64,000 nt of DNA from Pseudomonas sp. GV071 (GCF_003050835.1 NZ_QAOJ01000002.1:62001-126000), one strand, 5' to 3'. Numbered from the stretch's first letter, positions 12,628 through 23,388 are shown. Notes: generated by a model not told the origin, from the sequence alone. Made by a program: numbers and translations.

Positions 12628-13077
12628 TCAGTGGTTGCGGAACGCCTTGTGGCAGGTTTCGCAGGCGTCTTCTACAGCTTGCACCGGCGCGTCGAGTTTC
12701 TTCGCGTCCAGGGGCTGATCTTTACTCGCCACCACGAGGGCGGCAGTAGCGGTTTCCAGGTTCTTCGCCAGTTCCTGGAAGCGCGCCTGGTTTTCCCAGA
12801 CCTCAGGCTTGGCGCTGCTCTTGTCGGTTTCCTGCACCTGCGGGAAATACTGCCAAGGCTGCTTGGACAGCTCGTCAAGTTTCACCGCATCGGTGGCGAA
12901 ACGGGCGCTGTCGAACTGCACCCGACCACGCAACATGCCGCCCAGGTCTTCGCCGGTTTTCAGCATCTGCTTGAACACCGCCTGGCGCTTGCCTTGCGGC
13001 GAATTGGGGTCAACGCCGCCGCAGGCGGTGAGGGCCACGCAGGCCAGGGCAACGAGAAGGAATTTTTTCAGAATCAT
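12628..13077 (-). CDS. Cytochrome c'-type lipoprotein
   Basis: 149 residues with a lipoprotein signal (LTAC lipobox), a four-helix-bundle-like sequence (RQAVFKQMLKTGEDLGGMLRG at the start), and a single haem c site CETCH about eight residues from the C-terminus, the hallmark position for cytochrome c'. These periplasmic pentacoordinate haem proteins bind NO or act in electron transfer; the role here is unknown. Start ATG 13077 gives an intact signal peptide; the frame continues upstream without one. Convergent with DUF1090, with no intergenic base. Confidence 0.88.
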   Translation of the reverse strand: MILKKFLLVALACVALTACGGVDPNSPQGKRQAVFKQMLKTGEDLGGMLRGRVQFDSARFATDAVKLDELSKQPWQYFPQVQETDKSSAKPEVWENQARFQELAKNLETATAALVVASKDQPLDAKKLDAPVQAVEDACETCHKAFRNH

Positions 13078-13189
13078 GACGAGGCTACTTTTGGCTGTTC
13101 GACGGCGGCCGCCAGTATCCTCGCCTGGGCGCGGTTTACCAACCGTTGCGACGCGGCGCCCGTGCGCCATTGCGCCGCAGGTACTCTGG

Positions 13190-13576
13190 TTAGACGCTGA
13201 CGAAGAAGAAGCTGGCGATCAACGCCATGCCAATCCCCCATACCAACGAACGCACCGGTGCCCAATCGGCCAGGTAGCAGATCAGGTAGAGCACACGGCT
13301 GACCACAAACCAGATGGCCAGCAGGTCGATGGTGGTCTGCGCGGCATGACCAACCTGGTGGGCAATGATCACTGCCACGGCAAAGGCCGGGGTCACTTCA
13401 AAGGCGTTCAGCTGGGCATTGTTGGCACGTTTGGCCGGCCCGGTGAGGGTGGCCTGCAGCGCCCGTGGGTCGTGGTTGTGCTTGGGTGTGAAGCCACCAC
13501 CCAGGGCTTTGGCCGCGACGGTGGCAGCGTAGGGAAGAAACAGCGCGATCAGTACGCACCAGTAAGCGATGGTCAT
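13190..13576 (-). CDS. MAPEG family membrane protein
   Basis: 128 residues with about four hydrophobic segments and the MAPEG signature region (RANNAQLNAFEVTPAFAVAV, then RVLYLICYLADW). MAPEG members include glutathione-dependent enzymes, but small bacterial members are mostly uncharacterised. AGGAG precedes ATG 13576. Monocistronic on the minus strand, apparently. Confidence 0.85.
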   Translation of the reverse strand: MTIAYWCVLIALFLPYAATVAAKALGGGFTPKHNHDPRALQATLTGPAKRANNAQLNAFEVTPAFAVAVIIAHQVGHAAQTTIDLLAIWFVVSRVLYLICYLADWAPVRSLVWGIGMALIASFFFVSV

Positions 13577-13679
13577 GGCAACTCCTCGGTTTTATTGTCC
13601 GAGCAGCTTGCCTATAACTGCGCCCACAATCCATGGCCAGCGATGCGCTGGCCCATGGCATATCAGTCAATCAGCCGGC

Positions 13680-14084
13680 TCAGGCCGAGCCGCCCTCTTC
13701 CTTGAACTGGTCGCGGATATAGGTGATCTCGGTCTTGCCGTGGGGCGCCGGGTTGCCTTCTATGTCGACGTTGACGAAGACCATCTTGTCGATGGTGAGG
13801 ATGCTCTTGCGGGTGATCTTGTTGCGCACCTCGGCGCGCATGGTCAGCGAGGTGCGGCCGAATTCGGTGGCGGTGATGCCCAGTTCGATGATGTCGCTCT
13901 GGCGCGCCGAGGCGACGAAGTTGATTTCGGAAATCAGTTTGGTCACCACCCGTTGGCTGCCCAGTTGGATGATCGCGTAGATCGCCGCTTCCTCATCAAT
14001 CCACTTCAACAGGCTGCCGCCGAACAGCGTGCCATTGGGGTTGAGGTCTTCGGGCTTCACCCATTTGCGTGTGTGGAAGTTCAT
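13680..14084 (-). CDS. Acyl-CoA thioesterase, hotdog fold (YciA-like)
   Basis: 134-residue single hotdog domain. The conserved N-terminal part NPNGTLFGGSLLKWIDEEAAI carries the helix with the catalytic acidic residue, followed by VTKLISEINFVASARQSD. It hydrolyses acyl-CoA thioesters; chain preference cannot be read from sequence. AGGAG is 5 nt before ATG 14084. The divergent region upstream leads to ahcY. Confidence 0.85.
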   Translation of the reverse strand: MNFHTRKWVKPEDLNPNGTLFGGSLLKWIDEEAAIYAIIQLGSQRVVTKLISEINFVASARQSDIIELGITATEFGRTSLTMRAEVRNKITRKSILTIDKMVFVNVDIEGNPAPHGKTEITYIRDQFKEEGGSA

Positions 14085-14194
14085 ACCTGCTCCTCATGTT
14101 GGGACGGGTGGAGCATGGCAGACACCACCTGAGCCTGTCGCACCATGGCTATCAATAGTGCTCATAGCCCGTGCGCATAAGTAGACGGAAAGCC

Positions 14195-15821
<1,627 letters not shown>

Positions 15822-15828
15822 TGTGCCC

Positions 15829-15851
15829 GGCGCGCGCCTCGTGCGCGCGCC
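15829..15851. other. GC-rich hairpin between ahcY and metF
   Basis: Nine-base perfect arms GGCGCGCGC/GCGCGCGCC with a 5-base loop, 7 bp after the ahcY stop and without a T-run. It may stabilise the ahcY 3' end or attenuate metF rather than terminate fully (inference). Confidence 0.55.
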
Positions 15852-15935
15852 TTGCCGCGAAGTACAGGCTCGCGCTTTTCCTCAGGAAAGCCGGGCTTGT
15901 CGACCATTCGCCAGCGTTTCCGAGAGCACTTTTAA

Positions 15936-16781
15936 ATGAGCAAAGAACGTCGCTACAGCTTCGAGTTCTTCCCGACCAAGACCGACGCTGGGCATGAAAA
16001 ACTGATGGCCACCGCCCGTGTGCTGGCCGGCTACAACCCCGATTTTTTCTCCTGCACCTACGGTGCCGGGGGTTCCACCCGCGACCGCACGATCAACACC
16101 GTGCTGCAACTGGACAGCGAAGTGAAGGTGCCAACCGCACCTCACCTGTCCTGCGTGGGCGATAGCAAGGCCGAGTTGCGCGCCCTGCTCAAGCAATACC
16201 AGGAAGCAGGTATCAAGCGCATCGTCGCCTTGCGTGGCGACCTGCCATCCGGCATGGGCATGGCCAGCGGCGAGCTGCGTCACGCCAATGACCTGGTGAG
16301 CTTCATTCGTGAAGAAACCGGCAGCCACTTCCACATCGAAGTCGCCGCCTACCCGGAGATGCACCCGCAAGCGCGCAACTTCGAAGACGACATCGCCAAT
16401 TTCGTTCGCAAGGCCAAGGCCGGCGCCGACAGCGCGATCACCCAGTACTTCTTCAACGCCGACAGCTACTTCTACTTCGTCGAACGCGTACGCAAGATGG
16501 GCGTCACCATTCCGATCGTGCCGGGCATCATGCCGATCACCAACTACAGCAAACTGGCGCGCTTTTCCGACGCCTGCGGCGCGGAAATTCCACGCTGGAT
16601 TCGCAAGCAGTTGGAGGCTTATGCCGACGACATCGACAGCATCCAGAGCTACGGCGAACAGGTGATCAGCGAGATGTGCGAACGCCTGCTGCAAGGCGGC
16701 GCACCGGGGTTGCACTTCTATACCCTGAACCAGGCCGAGCCTAGCCTGGCGATCTGGAACAACCTCAAGCTGCCGCGTTAA
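15936..16781 (+). CDS. metF: 5,10-methylenetetrahydrofolate reductase
   Basis: FAD enzyme that reduces 5,10-methylene-THF to 5-methyl-THF, the methyl donor for homocysteine remethylation. The 281-residue product of normal length has SFEFFPTK at the start (catalytic Glu), YGAGGSTRDRT, RGDLPSG and QYFFNADSYFYFVE. ATG 15936 follows a weak GAGAG site. It is 114 bp downstream of ahcY on the same strand, in the classic ahcY-metF pair, and is probably under the same riboswitch-controlled promoter unless the hairpin at 15829 separates them. Confidence 0.97.
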   Translation: MSKERRYSFEFFPTKTDAGHEKLMATARVLAGYNPDFFSCTYGAGGSTRDRTINTVLQLDSEVKVPTAPHLSCVGDSKAELRALLKQYQEAGIKRIVALRGDLPSGMGMASGELRHANDLVSFIREETGSHFHIEVAAYPEMHPQARNFEDDIANFVRKAKAGADSAITQYFFNADSYFYFVERVRKMGVTIPIVPGIMPITNYSKLARFSDACGAEIPRWIRKQLEAYADDIDSIQSYGEQVISEMCERLLQGGAPGLHFYTLNQAEPSLAIWNNLKLPR

Positions 16782-16793
16782 TACCCCGTGTGC

Positions 16794-16821
16794 AAAAGCC
16801 GCTTTTTCAAGCGGCTTTTTT
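16794..16821 (+). terminator. Intrinsic terminator of ahcY-metF
   Basis: AAAAGCCGC and its complement, with a short loop, ending in a run of six T, 12 bp after the metF stop. Confidence 0.9.
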
Positions 16822-16862
16822 AATGACCCGCCGTAACAATCGATCGACAAGGAAGATCCTCG

Positions 16863-18962
16863 ATGAACCGTTTAGCCCTCGCCCTCCTCGTGCTCGGCAC
16901 TCCTCTGGCCCACGCCAGCTTCGACGACAGCGAGTGCGCACCGAGCCTGTTGCTGCAATCCAGCGGTCTGGATAGCTGCTCCACCCAAGCCTTCCTCAGC
17001 CCGGGAAATGACACCCGCGCCAACCTGCAGTGGCTACTGTCTGACGCTGGCCAACCGAGCCTGGCCGGTAATCCGGAAAAAGCCGAAGACCAGAACGCGT
17101 TGGTGCCTTTCGCCCTGGAGCAACTGTTCACGGTGGCAACGCCTGACGCCGCACCGACCGACACGCCGACCGAAGCAGATGCCAACTCGCTTTCCGCGCA
17201 GATAGAAAAACTCGGCCTGAGCGCGGACTACCCGGACCTGAGCCAAGCGCCGTCCTATGCCAGCGGCGAAGGCAGCCGACAAAGCAGCAACAACACCGAT
17301 ACCGCCGCCACCTTTCTCGCTCAGTTACTGACCAGCGACCTGCCGGACCCGGAACGCAAAAGGCTGGCCAGACAACGCCTGACGCTGTTGCAACAGGAGC
17401 ACCCGGCCAGCGAACCACAGCCACTGAACTTCACCGGTGTGCAATCGATCCTCGGCCGGCAGTTCGCCACCTACTTGCAAGGTGCCAGCGCTTTTTACGA
17501 CGGTGACTTCGCCGCCGCGAGTGCACGCTTTACCGAGTTGCTCAGCAGCGAGCAAGCGTGGCTGAAAGAGACCGCCAGCTACATGGTGGCCCGCAGTCAG
17601 CTGAATGCTGCCCAGGCCAATGCGTTTGACGAGTACGGCTACCCCGACCTGAGCAAGGCTGACCAACCCGCGCTGGTCCAAACCGAAACCGACCTTCAGC
17701 AGTACCTCGCCAGCTACCCGCAGGGCGACTACGCGTTGTCGGCCAAGGGCTTGCTGCGTCGGGTGTACTGGCTGCAACAAGACAACGTCAAGCTGGCCGC
17801 CGCCTACGCCGAGCAGTTGGCCGAACAGGATCTGGACAAGCGCGACAGCAGCCTGCAGCAGTTGACCGACGAAGTGGACAACAAGCTGTTCACCAGCGCG
17901 CAAGGCGTGACCAATCCCATGCTGCTGGCCGTCATCGACCTCAAGGGCATGCGCTCGGGCGAGCCGATCAGCAAGGACCAGCTACTGGCGCAAAAGCCTC
18001 TGTTTGCCGATGAGCCGGACCTGTACGCCTACCTTCAGGGCGCCTGGCACTACTACGTCGGCGAAGTCCCGGCCGAAGCCTTGAAGTTTCTGCCCGAAGC
18101 TACCGACGACAGCGTGCTCGACCACCTGCATTTCAGCCAGCAGATCGTGCGCGGCCTGGCTCTCGAAGAAGACGGCCAGTGGCCCGCGGCACAGGCCCAT
18201 TGGCTGAAGCTGTTCAAACTGACCGATCAGCCGATCCAGCTGCAGCAGCTGCAACTGGCACTCGCGCTGAACTACGAACACAGCAACCAGGTGGAGAAGA
18301 TTTTCGCCGCCGATTCGCTGGTCACCAACAGCAACTGGCGGGCGCAAGTGCTCGGCCGCGTTGCCTCGCCTGAGCTGCTTCGGCAGTTGGCCAAAGACGG
18401 CAAGGCCGCTACCGAGGAATCGATCACCGCGCTTTCGGTGCTGCTCTACAAGGACTTGCTGCAAGGCCATTACCAAGCCTTCAGCGACGACCTGGCCCTG
18501 GTTCCTGAGCCAGCCCCTGAGGCGCTCAAGCAGTTCGTTGTCTCTCAGGGCACCAACGACGATGGTTATGCCTGCCCAACTCCCAAGGAAACCGCCGAGG
18601 TACTGGAAAAACAACCGGCCAACGCCAACGCCCTCAACTGCCTCGGCGAGTTCACTCGCACACACTCACTGGTCTACGACGGCTCACCCGGCGAGTTCGC
18701 CTTGAGCGGTAGCAAAACCCAGTTCCCAGGCGAGCGCTTCGACCCGCTGCACGGCTACCAGCAGATCATCGCCAACGACCAGGCGCCGGCAGACGATCGC
18801 GCCTATGCGCTGTATCGCGCGATCAACTGCTACGCCACCAGCGGCTACAACCACTGCAACGGCGACGACATCGACAAGTCCGTGCGCAAGCAGTGGTTCT
18901 CGACACTCAAACGTCAGTACGCCAACAGCACCTGGGCACAGTCGCTGAAGTATTACTGGTGA
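16863..18962 (+). CDS. Secreted helical-repeat-like protein, 699 residues, unknown
   Basis: Clear signal peptide (LALALLVLGTPLAHA) and a large mature protein rich in Ala, Leu, Gln and Asp. Repeated amphipathic helices such as YLQGASAFYDGDFAAASARF and ASYMVARSQLNAAQ resemble TPR/Sel1-type units. Scattered Cys pairs (CYATSGYNHC) suggest periplasmic disulphides. It begins 41 bp after the metF terminator, with AAGGA before the ATG. Only 4 bp separate it from the DUF3142 gene, and its last bases lie where that gene's ribosome binding site should be, so the two are translationally coupled. I recognise no characterised family. Confidence 0.75.
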   Translation: MNRLALALLVLGTPLAHASFDDSECAPSLLLQSSGLDSCSTQAFLSPGNDTRANLQWLLSDAGQPSLAGNPEKAEDQNALVPFALEQLFTVATPDAAPTDTPTEADANSLSAQIEKLGLSADYPDLSQAPSYASGEGSRQSSNNTDTAATFLAQLLTSDLPDPERKRLARQRLTLLQQEHPASEPQPLNFTGVQSILGRQFATYLQGASAFYDGDFAAASARFTELLSSEQAWLKETASYMVARSQLNAAQANAFDEYGYPDLSKADQPALVQTETDLQQYLASYPQGDYALSAKGLLRRVYWLQQDNVKLAAAYAEQLAEQDLDKRDSSLQQLTDEVDNKLFTSAQGVTNPMLLAVIDLKGMRSGEPISKDQLLAQKPLFADEPDLYAYLQGAWHYYVGEVPAEALKFLPEATDDSVLDHLHFSQQIVRGLALEEDGQWPAAQAHWLKLFKLTDQPIQLQQLQLALALNYEHSNQVEKIFAADSLVTNSNWRAQVLGRVASPELLRQLAKDGKAATEESITALSVLLYKDLLQGHYQAFSDDLALVPEPAPEALKQFVVSQGTNDDGYACPTPKETAEVLEKQPANANALNCLGEFTRTHSLVYDGSPGEFALSGSKTQFPGERFDPLHGYQQIIANDQAPADDRAYALYRAINCYATSGYNHCNGDDIDKSVRKQWFSTLKRQYANSTWAQSLKYYW

Positions 18963-18966
18963 GTCG

Positions 18967-19698
18967 ATGAAGGGTTTCTGGCTCGCCGTGCTGCTGGTCT
19001 TGCTCAGCAGTCCGGCAGCTGCCGAGGTGGATGCCAGCCAGTACGACGCCTTCTGGTTATGGAGTGGCGTGCAACCGCAGCCGGTGCTGGCCCAGGCGAA
19101 AAGCCTGTATATCCTGCAAGGCCAGGTTGAACGCGTGCCGCTTAGCCAAGGGGGCGCCGTGCGTTTTTTGGCTCAGGGGATTTCCGTACCCAGGCTGGCC
19201 AACCATCCCGGCGAGATCTGGCTGGTGTACCGCGCGCAAACGCTGGACTGGCCGCCCGAGGCCTACGCCGTGGTGCTCTCGCAAGTGCGCCGCTGGCAGC
19301 TCGCCGGCAATCCAGTGGTGGGCATCCAGATCGACTTTGATGCCCGCACCCGCGAGTTGCACCGCTACGCGCAGTTTCTGCGCGACTTGCGTGAACGCCT
19401 GCCGAAAAACTACCGCCTGAGCATCACCGGTTTGCTCGACTGGGCACCGAATGCCGAGACCGGCGTATTGAACCAATTGGTCGGTGTGGTGGACGAAATC
19501 GTCATCCAGACGTATCAGGGCCGCCACAGCATTGCCAATTACAGCGCTTACCTGCCACCGACCAAACGCCTGCAGCTGCCGTTCAAGATCGGCCTGGTGC
19601 AGCACGGCGACTGGCAGGCACCCGACTATCTGCACGACTTGCCGCTATTTCGCGGCTACGTGGTTTTCCTCCTCAATGCCCCTGCGTCGCCGCACTAG
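18967..19698 (+). CDS. DUF3142 family secreted protein
   Basis: 243 residues with a signal peptide (LLVLLSSPAAA). The mature part looks like a TIM-barrel glycosidase-type fold: VVGIQIDFDARTRELHRYAQFL with the acidic IDFD strand, LSITGLLDW, and VDEIVIQTYQGR. This fits DUF3142, whose members are uncharacterised. The acidic pair at the strand ends suggests possible hydrolase activity on a polysaccharide, but that is inference. It is coupled to the preceding 699-residue gene. Confidence 0.75.
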   Translation: MKGFWLAVLLVLLSSPAAAEVDASQYDAFWLWSGVQPQPVLAQAKSLYILQGQVERVPLSQGGAVRFLAQGISVPRLANHPGEIWLVYRAQTLDWPPEAYAVVLSQVRRWQLAGNPVVGIQIDFDARTRELHRYAQFLRDLRERLPKNYRLSITGLLDWAPNAETGVLNQLVGVVDEIVIQTYQGRHSIANYSAYLPPTKRLQLPFKIGLVQHGDWQAPDYLHDLPLFRGYVVFLLNAPASPH

Positions 19699-19717
19699 GC
19701 GCATTGTGGAAATGCTC

Positions 19718-19726
19718 TGTTATACT
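19718..19726 (+). promoter_or_regulatory. Extended -10 promoter of rhlE
   Basis: TGTTATACT: an extended -10 (TG at 19718-19719) with TATACT at 19721-19726 and no good -35. Transcription would begin near 19733 and give a leader of about 130 bases. The leader contains short GC-rich inverted repeats (for example GGCCCTC...GAGGCC and CGCG...CGCGTTT) before the ATG at 19865. Confidence 0.5.
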
Positions 19727-19864
19727 CCGGCTTCCCCGCTTGGCTTACGCCCGGACGCCGGCCCTCCTAGAGGCCCGCAGGACCGGACGGGAGCGCGCCC
19801 TCAGCGCGTTTCATGCACGGCAGACTTTCCCTATGGGCCACGCCCTAACTAAACAGGATTACTC

Positions 19865-21823
19865 ATGTCCTTTGCTTCCCTCGGTCTCTCCGAGGCTTTA
19901 GTCAGTGCCGTCGAGGCTGCTGGCTACACCGAGCCCACTCCAGTGCAACAGCGGGCTATCCCCGCCGTGTTGCAAGGTCGCGATCTGATGGTTGCCGCCC
20001 AGACGGGCACCGGTAAAACCGGTGGCTTCGCCTTGCCGATCCTTGAGCGTCTGTTCCCCAATGGTCACCCGGACCGCGAACACCGCCATGGCCCGAAACA
20101 GCCGCGCGTACTGGTGCTGACACCGACCCGCGAGCTGGCTGCGCAAGTGCATGACAGCTTCAAGCTGTATGCCCGCGATCTTAAATTCGTCAGTACCTGC
20201 ATCTTCGGCGGTGTTGGCATGAACCCCCAGGTGCAGGCCATGGCCCGCGGTGTCGACGTACTCGTCGCCTGCCCCGGCCGCCTGCTCGACCTCGCCGGCC
20301 AGGGCAGCGTGGATTTGTCCCACGTGGAAATCCTGGTGCTCGACGAAGCCGACCGCATGCTCGACATGGGCTTTATCCATGACGTGAAGAAGGTCCTCGC
20401 GCGCCTGCCGAGCAAACGCCAGAACCTGCTGTTCTCGGCGACCTTCTCCAAAGACATCACCGATCTCGCCGGCAAGCTGCTGCACAACCCGGAACGCATC
20501 GAAGTGACGCCACCGAACACCACGGTCGAGCGCATCGAGCAACGGGTGTTCCGCCTGCAGGCCAACCACAAGCGCGCCCTGCTCGCTCACCTGATCACCG
20601 CCGGTGCCTGGGAACAGGTGCTGGTGTTCACCCGTACCAAACATGGCGCCAACCGCCTGGCCGAGTACCTCGACAAGCACGGTTTGCCGGCGGTAGCAAT
20701 TCACGGCAACAAGAGCCAGAACGCCCGCACCAAGGCCCTGGCCGACTTCAAGGCGAATGCCGTACGCATTCTGGTGGCTACCGATATCGCCGCCCGCGGC
20801 CTGGATATCGACCAGTTGCCGCACGTGGTCAACTTCGAGCTGCCGAACGTGGAAGAAGACTACGTTCACCGCATCGGCCGTACTGGCCGTGCCGGTCGCA
20901 GCGGCGAAGCCATCTCGCTGGTAGCACCCGACGAAGAGAAGCTGCTCAAAGGCATCGAGCGCATGACCAAGCAGAAGATTGCCGACGGCGACCTGATGGG
21001 CTTTGATGCCAGCACCGTGGAAGCGGAAAAACCGGAAGTGCGCGAGCGCCCTGAAGGCCAGAACCGTGGCCGTGGTGCCCCGCGTGATCCGAACAAACCA
21101 GGCGGTGGCGGCGGCGGTGAACGCCGTGGCAGCGGCCGTAAGGACAAAGGCAAGGACGGCAAAGACAAACCTGCCGCCCAGGGCCGTGACAAGCCGGCTG
21201 GCCAAGGTCGTCAACAGCAGCCACGTCAGGGCCAACCGCGCAGCAACGAACCGCGTCAACCACGCACCAGCAGCGCCGCTGCGGCGATTCCGCCGTTGCC
21301 TGCTGATCGCGCGCCGGACGAGTTCCTCGACGACGAAATCGACAACTTCGGTAACCGTGCTGATTACGTCAGCCCGAACCAGGGTCGTCAGCAGAACCGT
21401 GGCCGCCGCCCAGCCGCACCAACCGGCCCAAGCGCCAGCAATGGTGTGGGCCAAGGCGCGCCGCGTCCGGCCGGCCAGGCGCCGCGCGGCCAATCGCCTC
21501 GCCCACAAGGCCAAGGCAAACCAGCCGGTGGCGGTCAACGTAATGGCGGCGCCAATGCTGGTCAGGGCAAACGCGCTCCCGGCCGCAGTGGTTCCGGCCA
21601 GCCGCGCCGTGATGACTCGCGCAACCGTGGCCGCGACGACTCGCTGCGCCAGGAACCCGCGGTGCGTGGCCCACGTGAGCCGCAGCACACCCCGGTGATC
21701 GTGCACAAGGAGTCGAAAATCGACCGTACCTTGACGCCCGAGCAGCTGGAGCAACTGGACAAGCTGCCGAGCCGCAATCGTGGTGAGAAGCCTGCCTTGC
21801 TGACGCGCAACCGCGAGGGTTAA
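19865..21823 (+). CDS. rhlE: DEAD-box RNA helicase RhlE (RhlE2 type, long C-terminal tail)
   Basis: ATP-dependent RNA helicase. The core occupies residues 1-375: Q motif near residues 5-29, motif I AQTGTGKT (45-52), PTRELA, DEAD (160-163), SAT (191-193) and HRIGRTGR (335-342). Residues about 381-652 are a low-complexity basic tail rich in Gly, Arg, Gln and Pro ([20 protein letters not shown] and similar), predicted disordered. In Pseudomonas this long tail distinguishes RhlE2, linked to the RNA degradation machinery and RNase E, from the short RhlE1. Monocistronic with its own promoter and terminator. Confidence 0.95.
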   Translation: MSFASLGLSEALVSAVEAAGYTEPTPVQQRAIPAVLQGRDLMVAAQTGTGKTGGFALPILERLFPNGHPDREHRHGPKQPRVLVLTPTRELAAQVHDSFKLYARDLKFVSTCIFGGVGMNPQVQAMARGVDVLVACPGRLLDLAGQGSVDLSHVEILVLDEADRMLDMGFIHDVKKVLARLPSKRQNLLFSATFSKDITDLAGKLLHNPERIEVTPPNTTVERIEQRVFRLQANHKRALLAHLITAGAWEQVLVFTRTKHGANRLAEYLDKHGLPAVAIHGNKSQNARTKALADFKANAVRILVATDIAARGLDIDQLPHVVNFELPNVEEDYVHRIGRTGRAGRSGEAISLVAPDEEKLLKGIERMTKQKIADGDLMGFDASTVEAEKPEVRERPEGQNRGRGAPRDPNKPGGGGGGERRGSGRKDKGKDGKDKPAAQGRDKPAGQGRQQQPRQGQPRSNEPRQPRTSSAAAAIPPLPADRAPDEFLDDEIDNFGNRADYVSPNQGRQQNRGRRPAAPTGPSASNGVGQGAPRPAGQAPRGQSPRPQGQGKPAGGGQRNGGANAGQGKRAPGRSGSGQPRRDDSRNRGRDDSLRQEPAVRGPREPQHTPVIVHKESKIDRTLTPEQLEQLDKLPSRNRGEKPALLTRNREG

Positions 21824-21839
21824 GCCTCAGCGGTTTGAA

Positions 21840-21870
21840 CAAAAACACCGGCCTAGTGCCGGTGTTTTTG
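21840..21870 (+). terminator. Intrinsic terminator of rhlE
   Basis: Thirteen-base perfect stem CAAAAACACCGGC with loop CTAGT and a T-rich 3' arm, 17 bp after the stop. Confidence 0.9.
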
Positions 21871-21890
21871 TTTGTGCGGTTTGGCGCCTA

Positions 21891-21998
21891 GTAGGTTGGG
21901 TTGAGCGCAGCGAAGCCCAACAGCGTACCTGCGAAGACCGATACGCGCCGCCCCATGGGCGGCATGTTGGGCTTCGCCTTTGGCTCAGCCCAACCTAC
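21891..21998. repeat. Imperfect inverted repeat of the GTAGGTTGGG type
   Basis: The outer arms begin GTAGGTTGGGTTGAGC (21891) and end GCTCAGCCCAACCTAC (21998). Inner arms carry CGAAGCCCAAC and GTTGGGCTTCG, and a small palindrome GCCGCCC/GGGCGGC lies in the middle. It fills the gap between rhlE and yceI and looks like a dispersed intergenic repeat; I cannot see other copies in this window. Confidence 0.7.
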
Positions 21999-22016
21999 GC
22001 CGGCATTCTGCGTTAT

Positions 22017-22601
22017 TTACTTCTTCACACCTTCAAACGAAATGCTCAGTTCCAGCTCTTGGGATTTAGGGCCCAGGTCTTTCTGGATGTCGAAGTCTTT
22101 CAGCTTGATGGTGGTGGTGCCTTCGAAGCCGGCACGGTAGCCGCCCCATGGGTCCTTGCCTTCGCCGATGAACTTGGCGGCGATGACGACTGGCTTGGTG
22201 ACGCCGTGCAGGGTCAGGTTACCGGTCACGTCCGCAGTGCCTTCGCCAGTGGATTTAACCGAGGTGGAAACGAACTTGGCTTCCGGGAATTTCGCCACGT
22301 CGAGGAAGTCGGCGGTGCGGATGTGCTTGTCGCGCTCGGCGTGGTTGGTGTCGACGCTGGTGGTTTTCAGGGTCACGTCGATCTTGCTGGCTTCTGGCTT
22401 CTTGGCGTCGAAGCTGAAGGTACCTTCCCAATCTTTAAAGGTGCCGTAGATGTAGCTGAAGCCCAGGTGGCTGATCTTGAAATCGATGAAGGCGTGCTGG
22501 CCTTGCTTGTCGATCGTGTAGTCGTCAGCCATGGCTTGGCCAGCGCTGAGCAGGGCAGTACCGAGGGCCAGGGCCGCCAGGGATTTTTTCAGGTTGAGCA
22601 T
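22017..22601 (-). CDS. YceI family periplasmic protein
   Basis: 194 residues with a signal peptide ([16 protein letters not shown]) and the YceI lipocalin-like beta barrel ([55 protein letters not shown]). Members bind isoprenoid-like ligands. The P. aeruginosa homologue in the same gene context has been reported as the secreted small protease PasP; whether this protein is proteolytic cannot be told from sequence. It is 30 bp downstream of a cytochrome b561 gene, a common pairing. AAGGA precedes the ATG. Confidence 0.92.
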   Translation of the reverse strand: MLNLKKSLAALALGTALLSAGQAMADDYTIDKQGQHAFIDFKISHLGFSYIYGTFKDWEGTFSFDAKKPEASKIDVTLKTTSVDTNHAERDKHIRTADFLDVAKFPEAKFVSTSVKSTGEGTADVTGNLTLHGVTKPVVIAAKFIGEGKDPWGGYRAGFEGTTTIKLKDFDIQKDLGPKSQELELSISFEGVKK

Positions 22602-22631
22602 TGCGTAAGTCCTTCTAGTGCAGTGAGGGGG

Positions 22632-23186
22632 TTAGTCGGCGCGACGGCCAAACATGCGGGTCAGGGTTACATCGTGGTCAATAAAGTGATGCTTTAAAGC
22701 TGCTAACGCGTGAAGGCCGGCGAAAATTACCAGGGCCCAGGCCAGGTACAGGTGAAAGGCACCGGCCACGTCTTCCTGGTCAGGAATCGCGGTCAGGGTC
22801 GCCGGCACGGCAAACAGACCGAACACTTCGATCGGCCGGCCATCGGCGGTGGAAATCAGGTAGCCGGCAATCAGCACGGCGAACAGCAACAGGTACAACG
22901 CACCATGGCCCAACTTGGCACCCAGCCGGGTGGCCTTGCTGTAGCTGCTGAGGGTGGGTGGCGGCGGGCTGACGAAGCGCCAGAGCACACGCACCAGCAT
23001 CAGGCCGAGCAAGGTCAGGCCGATGCTTTTATGCAGCGCCGGGGCGGAATGGTTGTAGGGGCTGTAGTAGTCGAGGGTGACCATCCACAGGCCAAGGCCG
23101 AACAACCCAAAAACCGCCAACGCGATGCCCCAGTGCAAGACGATGCTGACCAGGCCATACCGGGAAGAGGAGTTGCGAAGCTGCAT
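22632..23186 (-). CDS. Cytochrome b561 family membrane protein
   Basis: 184 residues with four transmembrane helices and the conserved haem-ligand histidines: VLHWGIAL in helix 1, HKSIGLTLLGLMLVRVLWR in helix 2, GHGALYLLLFAVLIAGY in helix 3, and FHLYLAWALVIFAGLHALAAL in helix 4. It is a di-haem inner-membrane electron carrier, possibly using quinol to reduce a periplasmic partner. First gene of a two-gene unit with yceI. Confidence 0.92.
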   Translation of the reverse strand: MQLRNSSSRYGLVSIVLHWGIALAVFGLFGLGLWMVTLDYYSPYNHSAPALHKSIGLTLLGLMLVRVLWRFVSPPPPTLSSYSKATRLGAKLGHGALYLLLFAVLIAGYLISTADGRPIEVFGLFAVPATLTAIPDQEDVAGAFHLYLAWALVIFAGLHALAALKHHFIDHDVTLTRMFGRRAD

Positions 23187-23360
23187 GTAGGTGGTTTCCG
23201 TAAAAAAGCAGTGGGCTAAGACTAGCGATAAATCTATCGAGTTAAAGCGAAAAATTCTGCTTTGAAATATCGGGAAATACGATGCTTTCAGCGGCGCAGA
23301 CGGGAGGAAATAACGGATGACCGAGTGGTCGAGGAAGGCGGGAACTTAACGTCGCAGAGT

Positions 23361-23388
23361 AAAAAACGCCCACGTTGCGCGGGCGTTT
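23361..23388 (-). terminator. Intrinsic terminator of the amine oxidase gene
   Basis: Stem AAACGCCC/GGGCGTTT with a T-run on the minus strand, 11 bp beyond the stop codon at 23400. Confidence 0.8.

Noticed and set aside
14147..14169. GGCTAT...ATAGCC inverted repeat upstream of the ahcY promoter as a possible second operator
   Set aside because: Only six-base arms with an 11-base spacer and no resemblance to the 6424 palindrome; too weak to call.
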